Shown here piece by piece: positions 52,101-57,579 of a stretch of 64,000 nucleotides of DNA. The stretch's first letter is position 1; each line of letters starts with the position of its first letter. A model generated the notes under the pieces. It was not told where the DNA came from and searched no databases. It saw only the letters and a list, made by a program, of their open reading frames with translations. Both the position numbers and the translations under genes were made by a program. The stretch is from Siphonodentalium dalli (Eukaryota > Mollusca > Scaphopoda > Gadilida > Siphonodentaliidae). The stretch lies in contig CP136068.1 in assembly GCA_032622095.1 (NCBI GenBank), positions 138,639,989 through 138,703,988 of the forward strand. The letters run 5' to 3'.

Positions 52101-55100
52101 AATGTCTTGTACACAATGTCGGCAGTCTGTGTGATCACAACTTTGGCATTAAACATTCCACGCGACTATCTTTTGGTTGGCTACGACTGAGCCCCGCCGC
52201 AAAGTGTGATTGGCTGACTTTGACCTAATACGTTTGAAAGTATTGGAACTTTACACACTAGTGGGATTAGCTTACAGTTGCTATGCGACAATGCGTCTAC
52301 AGAAATAGTTTAATAAGTTTAACAGCGCTTGTCCTTACGCTATAATTCACAGCAGAACATACATTCTTTTCGCCTTTAATTGTGAAAAATATGAAGTGTC
52401 ACACAAAATGAAAAACTGTTATAATCATGGCGTAAATATAAATTCCAGAGCATTATGATTAGACAGCAAACACGTGGTTTAAATATATCGTCGGTGGGCT
52501 GCCAAATGCTGTATGTGTACACCAGTTTGGAAGCCCATCGACTATATGCAATTTAACTCTGAAAGTATGCGCCGATGTCGAAATTAGGGCGAACAAAGAA
52601 TTTTCATTGCAGCATGCGACCGGCTCGGTCGCTGATTCGTAGAAGATATTTGATTGACAGCTGTGGAAAGGCCCATTGGGATTCCCTACTTGTTTCTGAT
52701 TAACGAACGCGTCACTGTTAAATAGTCTGGGTTCAGTCAGACTGACGTATGCAAGAGGGAGGCGACAAAATCCAATATAATTAATAGCAGGGAATGATCG
52801 AATATATATGGTTTAAATATCTGTCTATGTTTGAGTTGTCTTGAGTTAGAGAAGTCAAAATAGATTATTTCCTGTTGAAAACGTCGAGCAGAATTTATCA
52901 CATCACATGCATGGTGTTTAGCACTCCATACCAGATGAATCAAAGAGAATAACTCTAAAAGACAGCTTGCTCCGCTACGATGTTGTGAACGTCAATAGTG
53001 GGTCAGGCCACATGCTCCTTGTAATATCATATTCTGAATATAATATCTACCATAGTACCAGAGTACATACAAATACATATATATATTTTTGTTTTAAGTA
53101 CGTACATGTACATGCATATGATTATAATATATACTTAACCTGAATTGATCTATGCGGGGTAGCATCACTAAATTCACCCTCTGGGGACCTCATTCTGCAA
53201 ATGGCAGACACCCTATTTCAAGGCTTGGGATTGATACTGGGATGCTAAATTAGCTAAATCATCTTCTGGGATTTATAATGTTGCTGTTAGTACTAAAGTT
53301 GCTTTAAATTTCAGATGGAGAACATTGAAATTTTCCTGAAGGGTTCTGAGGCTTATGGTGTGCCTTCCAACAGTTTGTGCCAGACAACCGATCTGTTTGA
53401 GGGTCGTAACATGGCTTTCGTCGTTTCCACCATCCTCCACGTCGGAAGCGAGGTGAGAAATATACTAGTTGTTGACCTGTTTCCTTTACTGGACATTTTA
53501 TATACCGATCGATCAATATTTACACAAAATATTACTGTTGTGTCAATGACAGCAGTTTGGGTTTTTCAGTTGAAAATATCTCCTGTTTTATCAAAGTCGA
53601 CTATGTGTGACACAATATTATTCTAATGTGTTGTTCTGATACAAACGTCAAAACGAGTTCCATAAAAACAATATGGTGTCTGGGACGAGAGACCACGCCT
53701 TTTGGGACGAGAGACCACGCCTTTTGGGACAACTACAGTCGGAAACCTACAAATATTTTTTTTAATTATGATAATACACCGAGCGTCACCAGTGTCTTAA
53801 TGGGGTTGTTGATAGGACACGAATGTCAGCGCGGAATGATAGAACGAGAGGCACAGCCTCGAGTTATATCGTGCCGCGATGGCACACGTGTCGTGTCGAC
53901 AAACATATTAACACGCGTGTCGTTCTATGTTTATTACACTTCACTCCTGCTAGAATCCGTCAATAAAAAATATAAGGCACATACAGGGTTTCTTTTATCG
54001 TGTGTGATGATGCATTTATTATAGAGTTCCGGTTTCATTGTTGAGCCGAATTTCATTTACGTCATTTGACGTCAACGGAATGCATATACCACACGCGACG
54101 ATGAAAGTATAAGTAGTCTTCATAATAGGTTGACTGCTGAATTTCTAAAGCTTGCTCAGCATATATAACCTGGCAAGACTCCTTTTGAAAGTTGTTATGC
54201 GAATGGGTTCAAATGTTCGATCTCATTAATTTGGGAATATAAAACGTGGTAATAAAAGTGCTTTGGAGACAAATCAGTTATGCCATTTTAAAACATGATA
54301 ATTATTTATGTTACAGGCGCAGAGGCACCATTTCAATGGCCCAACATGTGGTCCCAAACCATCAGAGAAACACATTGTCGAGTTCACAGATGAACAGCTC
54401 AGAGCTGGACAGGGTATCATCGGTCTGCAGGCCGGCACAAACAAATGCGCCAGCCAGGCCGGTATGAAGATGGGAGCATCACGTCACATTGCTGACATCA
54501 GAGCCGATGACATGTCAAAGGAAGGCCAGGGTATTATTGGTCTTCAGGCCGGTTCCAACAAAGGTGCCAGCCAGGCTGGTATGTCAATGGGATCCGTTAG
54601 ACACATTGCTGATATCCGTGCTGATGATATGTCAAAGGAAGGCCAGGGTATTATTGGTCTTCAGGCCGGTTCCAACAAAGGTGCCAGCCAGGCTGGTATG
54701 TCAATGGGAGCCGTTAGACACATTGCTGATATCCGTGCTGATGATATGTCAAAGGAAGGCCAGGGTATTATTGGTCTTCAGGCCGGTTCCAACAAAGGTG
54801 CCAGCCAGGCTGGTATGTCAATGGGATCCGTTAGACACATTGCTGATATCCGTGCTGATGATATGTCAAAAGAAGGTCAGACAATGATTGGTCTCCAGGC
54901 CGGTTCAAACAAAGGTGCCAGCCAGGCCGGCATGAGCATGGGTTCCGTTAGACACATTGCTGATATCCGTGCTGATGATATGTCAAAAGAAGGTCAGACA
55001 ATTATTGGTCTCCAGGCCGGTTCAAACAAAGGTGCCAGCCAGGCCGGCATGAGCATGGGTAACGTTAGACACATTGCTGACATCAGAGCAGATGATATGT

Positions 55101-55201
55101 CCCAACAATCACAAGCACACATCAATCTCCAAGCTGGACAGAACAGGGGTGCATCGCAAACCGGCATGAACATTGGCAAGGGAAGGCACATCACTGACTA
55201 A
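16859..55201 (+). CDS. Calponin, seven-repeat, five coding exons (436 aa)
   Basis: Joining 16859-16912, 46336-46466, 50770-50872, 53315-53452 and 54317-55201 gives one open frame of 436 codons plus TAA. All introns are GT-AG and the phases agree (0, 2, 0, 0). Residues about 22-140 form a CH domain of the calponin/transgelin type: KYD near residue 22, LEVKTWIAQLVG, LRNGQVLVKLLQ, FKQMENIEIFLKGSEAYGV and QTTDLFEGRNMAFVVSTI. From residue 173 there are seven 39-residue calponin repeats (GxxIGLQAGxNKxASQAGM pattern). The family binds F-actin along the filament and restrains actomyosin in smooth-type muscle and the cytoskeleton. Vertebrate calponins are about 300-330 aa with three repeats, so this protein is longer because of extra repeats. 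Molluscan and nematode relatives also have more than three. No stops or frameshifts are seen, so the gene looks functional. Calponin is preferred to transgelin, which has a single repeat. Confidence 0.94.
17137..17147 (+). promoter_or_regulatory. TATA-like motif inside calponin intron 1
   Basis: TATATATAAGAG followed about 30 bp later by TCACTG-type pyrimidine-rich initiator-like sequence. It lies 225 bp into intron 1. It could be an alternative promoter or chance in AT-rich DNA. No clear TATA box lies within 50 bp upstream of the exon 1 ATG. Confidence 0.2.
17160..18801. other. Calponin intron 1, unannotated part
   Basis: No repeat or gene recognised. Ordinary AT-rich intron sequence. Confidence 0.5.
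18802..19251 (+). mobile_element. Alpha family miniature element, full copy 2
   Basis: About 450 bp, ends TGTGACCCGCCAAATC and GGCGGGTCACA. Two hairpin modules (about 18854-18921 and 19128-19197). In the same orientation as the copies at 3472, 22106 and 47519. Confidence 0.88.
19252..21213. other. Calponin intron 1, unannotated part
   Basis: No supported gene or repeat. Small hairpin GTTTGGCGATTAGCCAAAC near 20742. Confidence 0.5.
21214..21440 (+). mobile_element. Delta family (piggyBac type), truncated copy 1
   Basis: TTAACCCTTTCTATACTGAA at the left. Inside is GTTCGGATAATACATTCAAC followed by AAACGGCC, shared with 31045 and with the flank at 50206-50257. The right terminus is not clear. 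Confidence 0.5.
21750..22011 (+). repeat. Degenerate minisatellite of about 31 bp, roughly nine units
   Basis: Repeated pattern AAAGTCACCCAGAATCTC-NN-ATAATGTGCAT with substitutions. Units are at about 21757, 21788, 21819, 21850, 21881, 21912 and onward. Confidence 0.8.
22106..22400 (+). mobile_element. Alpha family miniature element, 3'-truncated copy 3
   Basis: The left terminus TGTGACCCGCCATATC and first hairpin (about 22158-22225) are intact. Homology stops after GGTGAAATTATAAAATTGAT, so the second hairpin and right terminus are lost. Confidence 0.83.
22401..23120. other. Calponin intron 1, unannotated part
   Basis: No supported feature. Confidence 0.5.
23121..23213 (+). mobile_element. 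Epsilon family (piggyBac type), left-end fragment
   Basis: TTAACCATTCAATGACTTCA, GCTTCCTG and AATTTTGC lead into CCCTGTGCCAATGCATTATC and a half hairpin with loop TCTCCCATAGGGAGAC. Truncated after the loop. Confidence 0.65.
23214..27157. other. Calponin intron 1, unannotated part with one odd frame
   Basis: No gene I can support. A GC-rich patch (23669-23770, with a C-run) is out of character with its surroundings. The frame 24825-25079 reads a plausible protein-like string (LLITEQNHHILDVKQLGF) but lacks recognised homology or clear splice sites. The frame at 25574-25945 (123 codons) is also unrecognised. 26815-26960 shares short motifs with 48930-49000. Confidence 0.4.
27158..27401 (+). mobile_element. 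Epsilon family (piggyBac type), complete degenerate copy
   Basis: TTAACCCTTCCATGCC at the left and GTCAATGAAGAGTTAA at the right are inverted repeats on TTAA sites. The two hairpin modules are decayed: about 27202-27243 has lost its left arm, and about 27291-27352 has loop CCCTATGGGG. Right-hand interior CACCAGCGCAGCTCC is shared with 46640. Confidence 0.72.
27402..28079. other. Calponin intron 1, unannotated part
   Basis: No supported feature. Confidence 0.5.
28080..28573 (+). repeat. Dispersed repeat of about 495 bp (inverted partner at 61712)
   Basis: Shares ordered blocks with the minus strand of 61712-62213: GGCGGTGGGTATGCTG, ATTCACCTCCGTCAAAA, GTTACGTTTT-like, AAGAGCGTTTATAT, CACGAGCAGGCTCTTGTTTA and CATATGAACAAAACTATATA. 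No coding frame persists in both copies, so it is probably a non-coding transposon derivative. Confidence 0.82.
28574..29139. other. Calponin intron 1, unannotated part
   Basis: No supported feature. Confidence 0.5.
29140..29450 (+). repeat. Dispersed repeat 'ACTTATCCGG', copy 1
   Basis: TATTATCAACTTATCCGG, TTCTCAATGGAAGGGGATTA, ACTCTATCTC and ACAGCTGTTC(T/C)GTAT recur in the same order at 48500-48760, and in part at 29905-30060. A G-run sits at about 29388-29396. Confidence 0.72.
29451..29904. other. Calponin intron 1, unannotated part
   Basis: No supported feature. Confidence 0.5.
29905..30060 (+). repeat. Dispersed repeat 'ACTTATCCGG', copy 2 (partial)
   Basis: TATTATCAACTTATCCGG, ACATGTTGTTTTTGTTGAG and CAGGGGGAATAACTCTATAT match the copy at 48500. 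It lies about 760 bp after copy 1. Confidence 0.65.
30475..30480 (-). terminator. Candidate polyadenylation signal, minus strand
   Basis: TTTATT on the plus strand is AATAAA on the minus strand. It lies 96 bp past the stop of the minus-strand frame 30576-30809. Confidence 0.25.
30576..30809 (-). CDS. Unrecognised 77-aa open frame, possible nested gene or terminal exon
   Basis: Minus-strand ATG-initiated frame of 77 codons with balanced, soluble-protein-like composition: WVQATKELSPYHVEVEALND, an IHWIMKP segment, and a charged end ANERRRFGRGDVDEDIV. I do not recognise the family. Just upstream on the minus strand is CCAACCCACCAG, which could be a splice acceptor leading into the frame, making it a last exon. 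An AATAAA lies 96 bp downstream. It would be nested in calponin intron 1 on the opposite strand. It could equally be a decayed transposon frame or chance. Confidence 0.3.
   Translation of the reverse strand: MNTLSTWVQATKELSPYHVEVEALNDTLHIHWIMKPNVSSPWLTRYLDFIKAINLANERRRFGRGDVDEDIVRYRIK
30874..30936 (+). CDS. Possible first exon of an unknown gene
   Basis: ATG and 20 further codons read MSASDMKTRAINAVLERGRR plus K, ending at a GTCAGT donor. An in-frame TAG lies 15 bp upstream of the ATG. Base composition here is more even than in the surrounding intron. No second exon was found, so this is weak. It is 64 bp from, and divergent to, the minus-strand frame at 30576-30809. Confidence 0.15.
31045..31313 (+). 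mobile_element. Delta family (piggyBac type), copy 2
   Basis: TTAACCCTTTCTCTACTAAA at the left. CCATTTAGTATAGAACGG near the right is a mutated inverted counterpart. Interior AATAAATTTAACAAACG resembles the copy at 21214. Confidence 0.5.
31331..31547. repeat. Near-perfect 217-bp palindrome
   Basis: Arms 31331-31437 and 31441-31547 (107 bp each) are reverse complements with one mismatch seen (CTTAGCC against GGTTAAG), separated by CCC. The arm runs from TACAGTAATGCTCTAAG to CGGAAAGCTCTC. No other copy occurs in the window. Confidence 0.93.
31548..34060. other. Calponin intron 1, unannotated part
   Basis: No supported gene. Short frames at 31815-32175 and 32305-32592 look random. Confidence 0.5.
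34062..34160 (+). repeat. GA-rich microsatellite
   Basis: GAGAGAGAGAGAAAGAGAGA-type simple repeat, interrupted after about 34100. Confidence 0.95.
34485..34588 (+). repeat. Minisatellite, three units of about 34 bp
   Basis: ACAACACGTATACACTCGG followed by (C/T)CCGTGACTCCG repeated three times with few differences. Confidence 0.92.
34589..36068. other. Calponin intron 1, unannotated part
   Basis: No supported feature. Confidence 0.5.
36069..36092 (+). repeat. Poly-T tract of about 24 bp
   Basis: Uninterrupted T-run. No SINE or retrocopy was recognised next to it. Confidence 0.95.
36123..36228 (+). repeat. Tandem duplication of about 55 bp
   Basis: CAATGCACTCACGCTCATA-(T/G)-AGTCCTCGCACCAATCACCA occurs twice in a row with two or three differences. 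Confidence 0.92.
36426..36824 (+). mobile_element. Gamma family miniature element (piggyBac type), copy 1
   Basis: About 395 bp between TTAA sites. Ends CCCTTTACCCAACAGAAGG and TTTGTTGGGTAAAGGG. The double-hairpin core occupies 36450-36677. The right part has GGAGCCGGTTCCAATG and TTTGGCCGGTTTTGGCCGG. No coding capacity. Confidence 0.88.
37016..37108 (+). repeat. Tandem duplication of about 51 bp
   Basis: CATTTCGTGAGATATCAGGC followed by ATGC(T/A)TCGATGTAACCAG occurs twice. Confidence 0.9.
37109..37738. other. Calponin intron 1, unannotated part
   Basis: Two overlapping frames on opposite strands (37157-37483 and 37162-37602) mirror each other and look fortuitous. No repeat recognised. Confidence 0.45.
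37739..37799 (+). repeat. Minisatellite, three units of about 21 bp
   Basis: GAAGTATAGTGATGTA(A)AGAT repeated three times. Confidence 0.92.
37800..39185. other. Calponin intron 1, unannotated part
   Basis: No supported feature. A short (AT)n run is near 38314. Confidence 0.5.
39186..39306 (+). repeat. Tandem duplication of about 57 bp
   Basis: GTTTTAATAATTGTGAG-(T/C)-CCCAATGTTTCCGTATATA occurs twice, with a third partial start at CATGTACGTTT. Confidence 0.88.
39672..39788 (+). repeat. Minisatellite, three units of about 35 bp
   Basis: TATGTCCGTTTAACCAATG followed by GTGATGACAAGGGG repeated three times, the last with one change and a short deletion. Confidence 0.93.
39789..40551. other. Calponin intron 1, unannotated part
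   Basis: No supported gene. Small inverted repeat AGAACGT...ACGTTCT at about 40205-40270. Confidence 0.5.
40560..41004. mobile_element. Hairpin-ended miniature element with 8-bp target duplication
   Basis: About 445 bp. CAAGCCTGCAAATAG at the left is complementary to CTATTTGCAGGCTTG at the right. Flanks are TAAATGTG (40552-40559) and TATATGTG (41005-41012), an 8-bp duplication with one mismatch. Each end also folds on itself through CAGAATGAGGTCCCCAGAGG. The class is probably hAT, from the 8-bp site only. Confidence 0.8.
41268..42277. mobile_element. Non-autonomous hAT-like element, 1.0 kb
   Basis: The left end CAGGGGCGGCGG and right end CCGCCGCCCCTG are inverted repeats flanked by a perfect 8-bp duplication GTTTAGTC (41260-41267 and 42278-42285). 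CAGGG-type ends with 8-bp sites are typical of hAT transposons. Subterminal GTGCCCCC...CCACTTTTT blocks are also inverted. A minus-strand frame inside (about 41577 down to the left end) is open for some 100 codons, but I could not identify it and there is no full transposase. Confidence 0.88.
42286..43562. other. Calponin intron 1 with a short inverted repeat and a duplicated block
   Basis: 29-bp inverted repeat arms 42680-42708 and 42764-42792 (GTGTTTCTCTCATATGATAT). ACGAATTACATATTCTATTT at about 42791 recurs at about 43025. Otherwise nothing recognised. Confidence 0.6.
43563..44102. mobile_element. Possible miniature element with GAGGGTATCACCCCC ends
   Basis: GAGGGTATCACCCCCCC at about 43577 is complementary to GGGGGTGATACCCTC at about 44014-44028. 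ATTAACTGGTATTC occurs in both halves. AACATGAACCTATA outside the left end resembles the repeat unit at the right. Termini not fully resolved. Confidence 0.5.
44030..44098 (+). repeat. 33-bp tandem repeat, two units
   Basis: CCTATATATGTGGATATTTA followed by GGTTCAATATGAA occurs twice in a row, followed by a third CCTAT. A related CAATATGAACCTATTT block lies beside the alpha copy at 47990. Confidence 0.92.
44103..44664. other. Calponin intron 1, unannotated part
   Basis: No supported feature. Confidence 0.5.
44668..45425. mobile_element. Harbinger-like miniature element, 758 bp
   Basis: Flanked by TTA (44665-44667 and 45426-45428). GGGTACGTGCATACACTGGC at the left and its diverged complement at the right form about 100-bp inverted repeats. 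TTA duplications with GGG ends are typical of PIF/Harbinger elements. Shares ends with 46803-47216. A smaller hairpin (GTAGTTCCAC...GTGGAACTAC, about 44811-44868) lies inside. Confidence 0.82.
45448..45530 (+). mobile_element. Left-end fragment of the AGGTACTC family
   Basis: TTAAAGGTACTCAATCCGAT matches the left terminus at 62302. Followed by an ACA/ACAAC simple repeat (45492-45507). Right boundary unknown. Confidence 0.6.
45695..45936 (+). mobile_element. Beta family miniature element (piggyBac type), copy 2
   Basis: TTAA-CCCTTTGAGTGCCAGG at the left and CCTGGCACTCAAAGGG-TTAA at the right. One hairpin module (about 45746-45813), a poly-T of about 25 bp, then GGGCCGATGAGATCGGCCCC. It carries the left hairpin, while copy 1 carries the right one. 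Confidence 0.87.
45937..46335. other. End of calponin intron 1
   Basis: No repeat recognised. Ends with the exon 2 acceptor tract. Confidence 0.5.
46336..46466 (+). CDS. Calponin coding exon 2 (CH domain, first part)
   Basis: The exon is preceded by a pyrimidine-rich TTTCATTTCAG acceptor and followed by GTGAGT. The frame reads QAAKYDGGSELEVKTWIAQL and then VGVDIGTGAYEVERNLRNGQ, ending LVK with the last lysine codon split 2+1. It holds the first helices of the CH domain. The window's ATG-initiated frame here is a different frame and not the gene. Confidence 0.93.
46484..46520 (+). repeat. Isolated end of the GGGTACGTTC Harbinger-like family
   Basis: TAAGGATACGTTCAAACGCT followed by GGCATATTGCGTGGCA is a diverged single terminus. 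No matching opposite end was found nearby. Confidence 0.5.
46627..47307 (-). mobile_element. Epsilon family element interrupted by a Harbinger-like insertion
   Basis: Minus-strand copy of the 27158 element. GGAGCTGCGCTGGTG at the left and TTTTCGCAAAATAT...CATGGAATCGTTAA at the right correspond to its two ends. Contains decayed hairpin modules (46680-46741 with loop TCTCCCATAGGGAG, and one split at 46800/47217). Lies in calponin intron 2. Confidence 0.72.
46803..47216. mobile_element. Harbinger-like miniature element, 414 bp, nested
   Basis: Flanked by TTA (46800-46802, 47217-47219). GGGTACGTTCATACACTGGC and its complement form inverted repeats of about 100 bp. Inserted in the loop region of a hairpin module of the epsilon element: joining the flanks restores GCGAGGC-TTA-CTATATGAGACTCG. 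Confidence 0.88.
47519..47979 (+). mobile_element. Alpha family miniature element, full copy 4
   Basis: Left end slightly decayed (GCCCCGCCATATCAAATCC), right end GGCGGGTCACA. Two intact hairpin modules (about 47568-47635 and 47856-47925). In calponin intron 2. Confidence 0.87.
47980..48499. other. Calponin intron 2, unannotated part
   Basis: No supported feature. Confidence 0.5.
48500..48765 (+). repeat. Dispersed repeat 'ACTTATCCGG', copy 3
   Basis: TATTAACTTATCCGGTCG, GAGGGGGAATAACTCTATCT and ACATAGCTGTTCCGTATTCT match copies 1 and 2 in intron 1. Confidence 0.72.
49200..49800 (+). repeat. Degenerate tandem repeat of about 200 bp, three units
   Basis: Each unit has TTGGAAAT(T/A)TC(A/C)AA, a CCAACTGATGA-type block, TTTCAGTC, GACCAAATGTA, AATATTGTTTTNTTAAA and AGCAGTTTTNGACTGGCCA, in order. 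Runs of G (about 49648-49658, 49918-49927) and C (49939-49948) border it. In calponin intron 2. Confidence 0.7.
50258..50656 (+). mobile_element. Gamma family miniature element (piggyBac type), copy 2
   Basis: TTAA-bounded, about 395 bp, nearly identical to the copy at 36426, with both hairpins intact. The left flank (50206-50257) is a delta-like GTTCAACAAACG...CGTTTGTTGAAC hairpin, so it may have inserted into a delta element. Ends 113 bp upstream of calponin exon 3. Confidence 0.88.
50770..50872 (+). CDS. Calponin coding exon 3 (CH domain, middle part)
   Basis: Bounded by ATGTTTCAG and GTATGT. The first base completes the lysine codon from exon 2, then LLQVVYNGTAELPPAAQSYR and KLKFTTMQAPFKQ follow, ending in phase 0. 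The FKQ/MEN junction with the next exon reproduces the conserved FKQMENI block of calponin CH domains. A gamma-type miniature element ends only about 113 bp upstream of this exon. Confidence 0.93.
50991..51270 (+). repeat. Tandem duplication of about 140 bp in calponin intron 3
   Basis: ACTACACCTTTTACCGCATT, GTAGCACTACAG, ATCTATTTATAAAAC, TAGGACCACA and CAGTATACACCGGTGGCGTT appear twice in order (starting about 50997 and 51137). The matching reading frames seem fortuitous. Confidence 0.87.
51271..53150. other. Calponin intron 3, unannotated part
   Basis: No gene recognised. Two G-rich patches (51845-51860 and 51907-51921) share GGGGGTGGGTG-like motifs. Confidence 0.45.
53151..53227 (-). mobile_element. 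Single end of the CAAGCCTGC hairpin-ended element
   Basis: AGCATCACTAAATTCACCCT, CTGGGGACCTCATTCTGCAA and CAAGGCTTG match the right end of the element at 40560-41004. The other end is missing. Ends 88 bp before calponin exon 4. Confidence 0.8.
53315..53452 (+). CDS. Calponin coding exon 4 (CH domain, last part)
   Basis: Exactly 46 codons between AAATTTCAG and GTGAGA, phase 0 at both ends. It reads MENIEIFLKGSEAYGVPSNS and then a LCQTTDLFEGRNMAFVVSTI block, the most diagnostic calponin/transgelin CH signature in the window. The initial ATG is an internal methionine, not a start. Confidence 0.95.
53679..53733 (+). repeat. 25-bp tandem repeat in calponin intron 4
   Basis: GGGACGAGAGACCACGCCTT followed by TT, two full units and the start of a third. 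Confidence 0.92.
53785..54090 (+). repeat. Dispersed snap-back repeat, copy 2
   Basis: GTTGTTGATAGGACACGA, TATTAACACGCGTGTCGTTC, TTTATTACACTTCACTCCTG, ACATACAGGGTTTC and ATTTACGTCATTTGACGTCA parallel the copy at 3929-4270. It fills much of intron 4. Confidence 0.7.
54317..55201 (+). CDS. Calponin last coding exon with seven calponin repeats
   Basis: The exon starts after TTACAG with AQRHHFNGPTCGPKPSEKHI and ends at TAA 55199-55201. Calponin repeats begin at 54407, 54524, 54641, 54758, 54875, 54992 and 55109, a strict 117-bp period; the seventh is 30 residues and ends the protein. The consensus opens GQGIIGLQAGSNKGASQAGM, and full-length units end RADDMSKE. Repeats 2, 3 and 4 differ by only one or two bases. 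Repeats 5 and 6 form a second close pair, differing mainly at their 3' part. Repeats 1 and 7 are the most diverged. Each unit is expected to be one actin-binding motif. Confidence 0.96.
   Translation, partial: AQRHHFNGPTCGPKPSEKHIVEFTDEQLRAGQGIIGLQAGTNKCASQAGMKMGASRHIADIRADDMSKEGQGIIGLQAGSNKGASQAGMSMGSVRHIADIRADDMSKEGQGIIGLQAGSNKGASQAGMSMGAVRHIADIRADDMSKEGQGIIGLQAGSNKGASQAGMSMGSVRHIADIRADDMSKEGQTMIGLQAGSNKGASQAGMSMGSVRHIADIRADDMSKEGQTIIGLQAGSNKGASQAGMSMGNVRHIADIRADDMSQQSQAHINLQAGQNRGASQTGMNIGKGRHITD
54407..55198 (+). repeat. 117-bp coding tandem repeat, seven units
   Basis: In-frame tandem array encoding the calponin repeats. Silent positions are shared within subgroups: GGCCAGGGTATTATTGG in units 2-4 and GGTCAGACAAT in units 5-6. 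This points to recent unequal exchange or gene conversion rather than ancient independent repeats. Confidence 0.93.
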
Positions 55202-57579
55202 ATTATTCAAGAACAAATTCTTAAGTTAATTAAAAAATTGACAATGGTACATCACTGGAAAGTCTGGTTCACAATTCAATAATTTCGTCTGGAACTCTAA
55301 AATCCGCAGGATTTGGTGATACGAGTGTGAAGAAAACTAGCTATTTAAAGTGGCCGCTGACAATGCACAAACTGTGTGCAAGGAATTCGCAAGGGGGATA
55401 AATTGTTATTCCTGTACTGTTTAAGTGGATTTACGAAGACTGTTGAAGCGGGTGAATACAATTCGGAGTTGCATTCCGAAATTTAAACGAGCCTTTAACC
55501 TGACTTTCCATTGCTGTTATAAAAGTGATCAATTGTTTCGTGAAATCTATCGATCATTAGAGAATTGTTTCTGCTATGTTGTTTTCAAATCGCATCCATA
55601 AGCCGCTTTATTTTCGTCAACATTTCGTGGAAGGGAGGATGAGTATGTCAATAATTGATGGAGAATTTATCTTTGTGAATTTGAACCATGTCGTCTTATT
55701 TTACAAAGGATTTGAAATGGAGTCAAGTATATCTGGGTCACTTTCACATCTTTTGATGTTCAAAGACGAACTAACTCCCATGCACATATCCCAAGAGTCG
55801 GAGGTAAATTCTCAGCATTCGGTCATCGTTACACCTTACATTTAGATTGGTTCCCACCTGCAGTATAAATAATTCATTCGCATGCAGATTAGCAAATAAA
55901 AGGGTTGTTTATCATCAGTATTGTGTGCCAGTATACCTTTAATCACAATGATCTATGAAACTTTTAATCGTCTTTGAATGAGTTTAAGCATCCATATTCT
56001 TTCTGAGACATAAACCATCCAGTTATTTCTATACCTGAAAATAAATCTTTTTCCTAAAAATTCCGTCATTTCAATTACAGTCCCTACCTTTTCGGACACA
56101 CCGTCCATTTATATGTTGTTCTGTTATTTCGAATAAAATGAAAGCCATTAACATTTTATGTTTCTTCTATCGATGTGTAAGATAATCTATTTGGTAACAA
56201 AAATAATCCTAAAATCCAAAAACAAAGACGTCAAGATGAGAGTGAGAAATTACGCGGCCTTGAAAAAGGTTGATACCCAAGTGGAACGGATGTTCCGCGC
56301 CTCGCTATACGGCGTCCTTGGAAATAGATTCAATCGCGGGGTGAAGAGGATAAACATTCTGGGGAAGTCAGGCGAATTTCCAGTTTCTTTAGAAATTTCA
56401 TGAGCTGTTATAAAATCCTCATAAGACCCCATATAAGAATGGTCAGCATTGACTCATTTTTTTGCGAATCTAATATTCAAGTCCGATCCTACGAACGCCG
56501 AACACCGATCGCGGAGCATCTGGCAAATATGTTTCCAATTATTCTAGCTGACTGTAAAATATATTATTTATTTGTTAATAAACTCACTCTTTCGTTCAGT
56601 ATTGTTCGCCGTCTATTTTAGTTACGTGGGGTATCATCGAAACTAGTGTAATATCCAAATATTGGAATGTGACTAATTGCGGAAATAAATGTTCAGGGCG
56701 CGGGGAGAGAATTCACAATCATTCATAAAACTTGTAAAAGGTCGCCAATGTTTAGTAACACTGTCGGGGGGGGGGGGGGTATTTTAATTGATTACCTGAT
56801 AATGTTGATCAACTATATACCAAATCTTTAGATAGCCAATGGGGCATCCAATATATTTAATGTATGTGCGGTATTTTTCAGATTGTATTTAAAAACATAA
56901 CAATTATAAACGAATCCCTGCTATTGTCACATATCTCGGTTCGGGGAAATTCAGACCAAGGGTTAAATTACCTTATATAGACCCACGAGCGTTGATTATG
57001 TCACCATGTACATCGATACTTGCAACTCAAAATTTGACATAAAAAATCGCGATGTATTGAAAATTCAATGAAGAACTCGTGCAGTTGTCAAAACCATAGA
57101 ACAGTCTCAGTCAGTTTGAGGTTGACATGCAGAAATCCCACTCTTGAGTTGTCGTTGGTTGACATAGTACCCACTTGGTCAATGACAACAGAGGAGACGA
57201 CAAATGTAAATTCTAAAGTCTCGTAACCCAGTCCTTGGGACACATTTCTCTGATTCTGGGAGTCATGAAAACTTAACAAATTCGGCTACACTATAGAAAT
57301 TATTTTTTCATTCTTTTCCCGGTTGAAATCCGCCTCAGACTGAACACTACAACATTATGGCATGTCATGAATTCTCGAATGAACCGTTTAATCAAACAGG
57401 GCCCATGTTGACATATGAAAAGCCAGAAATATGTGAACAACCAATGTATGCATATATGTTGTCCAGGATACACTATATGTCGGTCGCCCTTTTTCTCAAA
57501 AATGACCAAAGAGAATTTAATTTGATCAAACGTTTGGCCAAACAATTCAACCATAGTCAGTAATCACTCCTTCCGATGT
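55202..57579. other. Calponin 3' flank: probable 3' UTR and unannotated DNA
   Basis: No gene is recognised. The first AATAAA after the calponin stop is at 55895-55900. Others are at 56040-56045 and near 56134, so the 3' UTR is probably about 0.7-0.95 kb. Short reading frames here (55576-55845, 56158-56403) resemble no family I know. A G-run lies near 56766-56780. Confidence 0.5.
55895..55900 (+). terminator. Candidate calponin polyadenylation signal (AATAAA)
   Basis: First canonical AATAAA downstream of the calponin stop, about 694 bp after it. The choice between this and the AATAAA at 56040 cannot be made without transcripts. Confidence 0.4.

Noticed and set aside
54489-54887. 132-codon alternative frame in the last calponin exon
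   Set aside because: Shadow frame kept open by the 117-bp coding repeat. The +1 frame carries the calponin motifs.
54994-55194. Minus-strand frame of 66 codons over the calponin repeats
   Set aside because: Antisense shadow of the same repeat.
55576-55845. 89-codon frame just after calponin, considered as an extra gene
   Set aside because: Lies in the probable 3' UTR, has no family resemblance and no promoter or splice signals.
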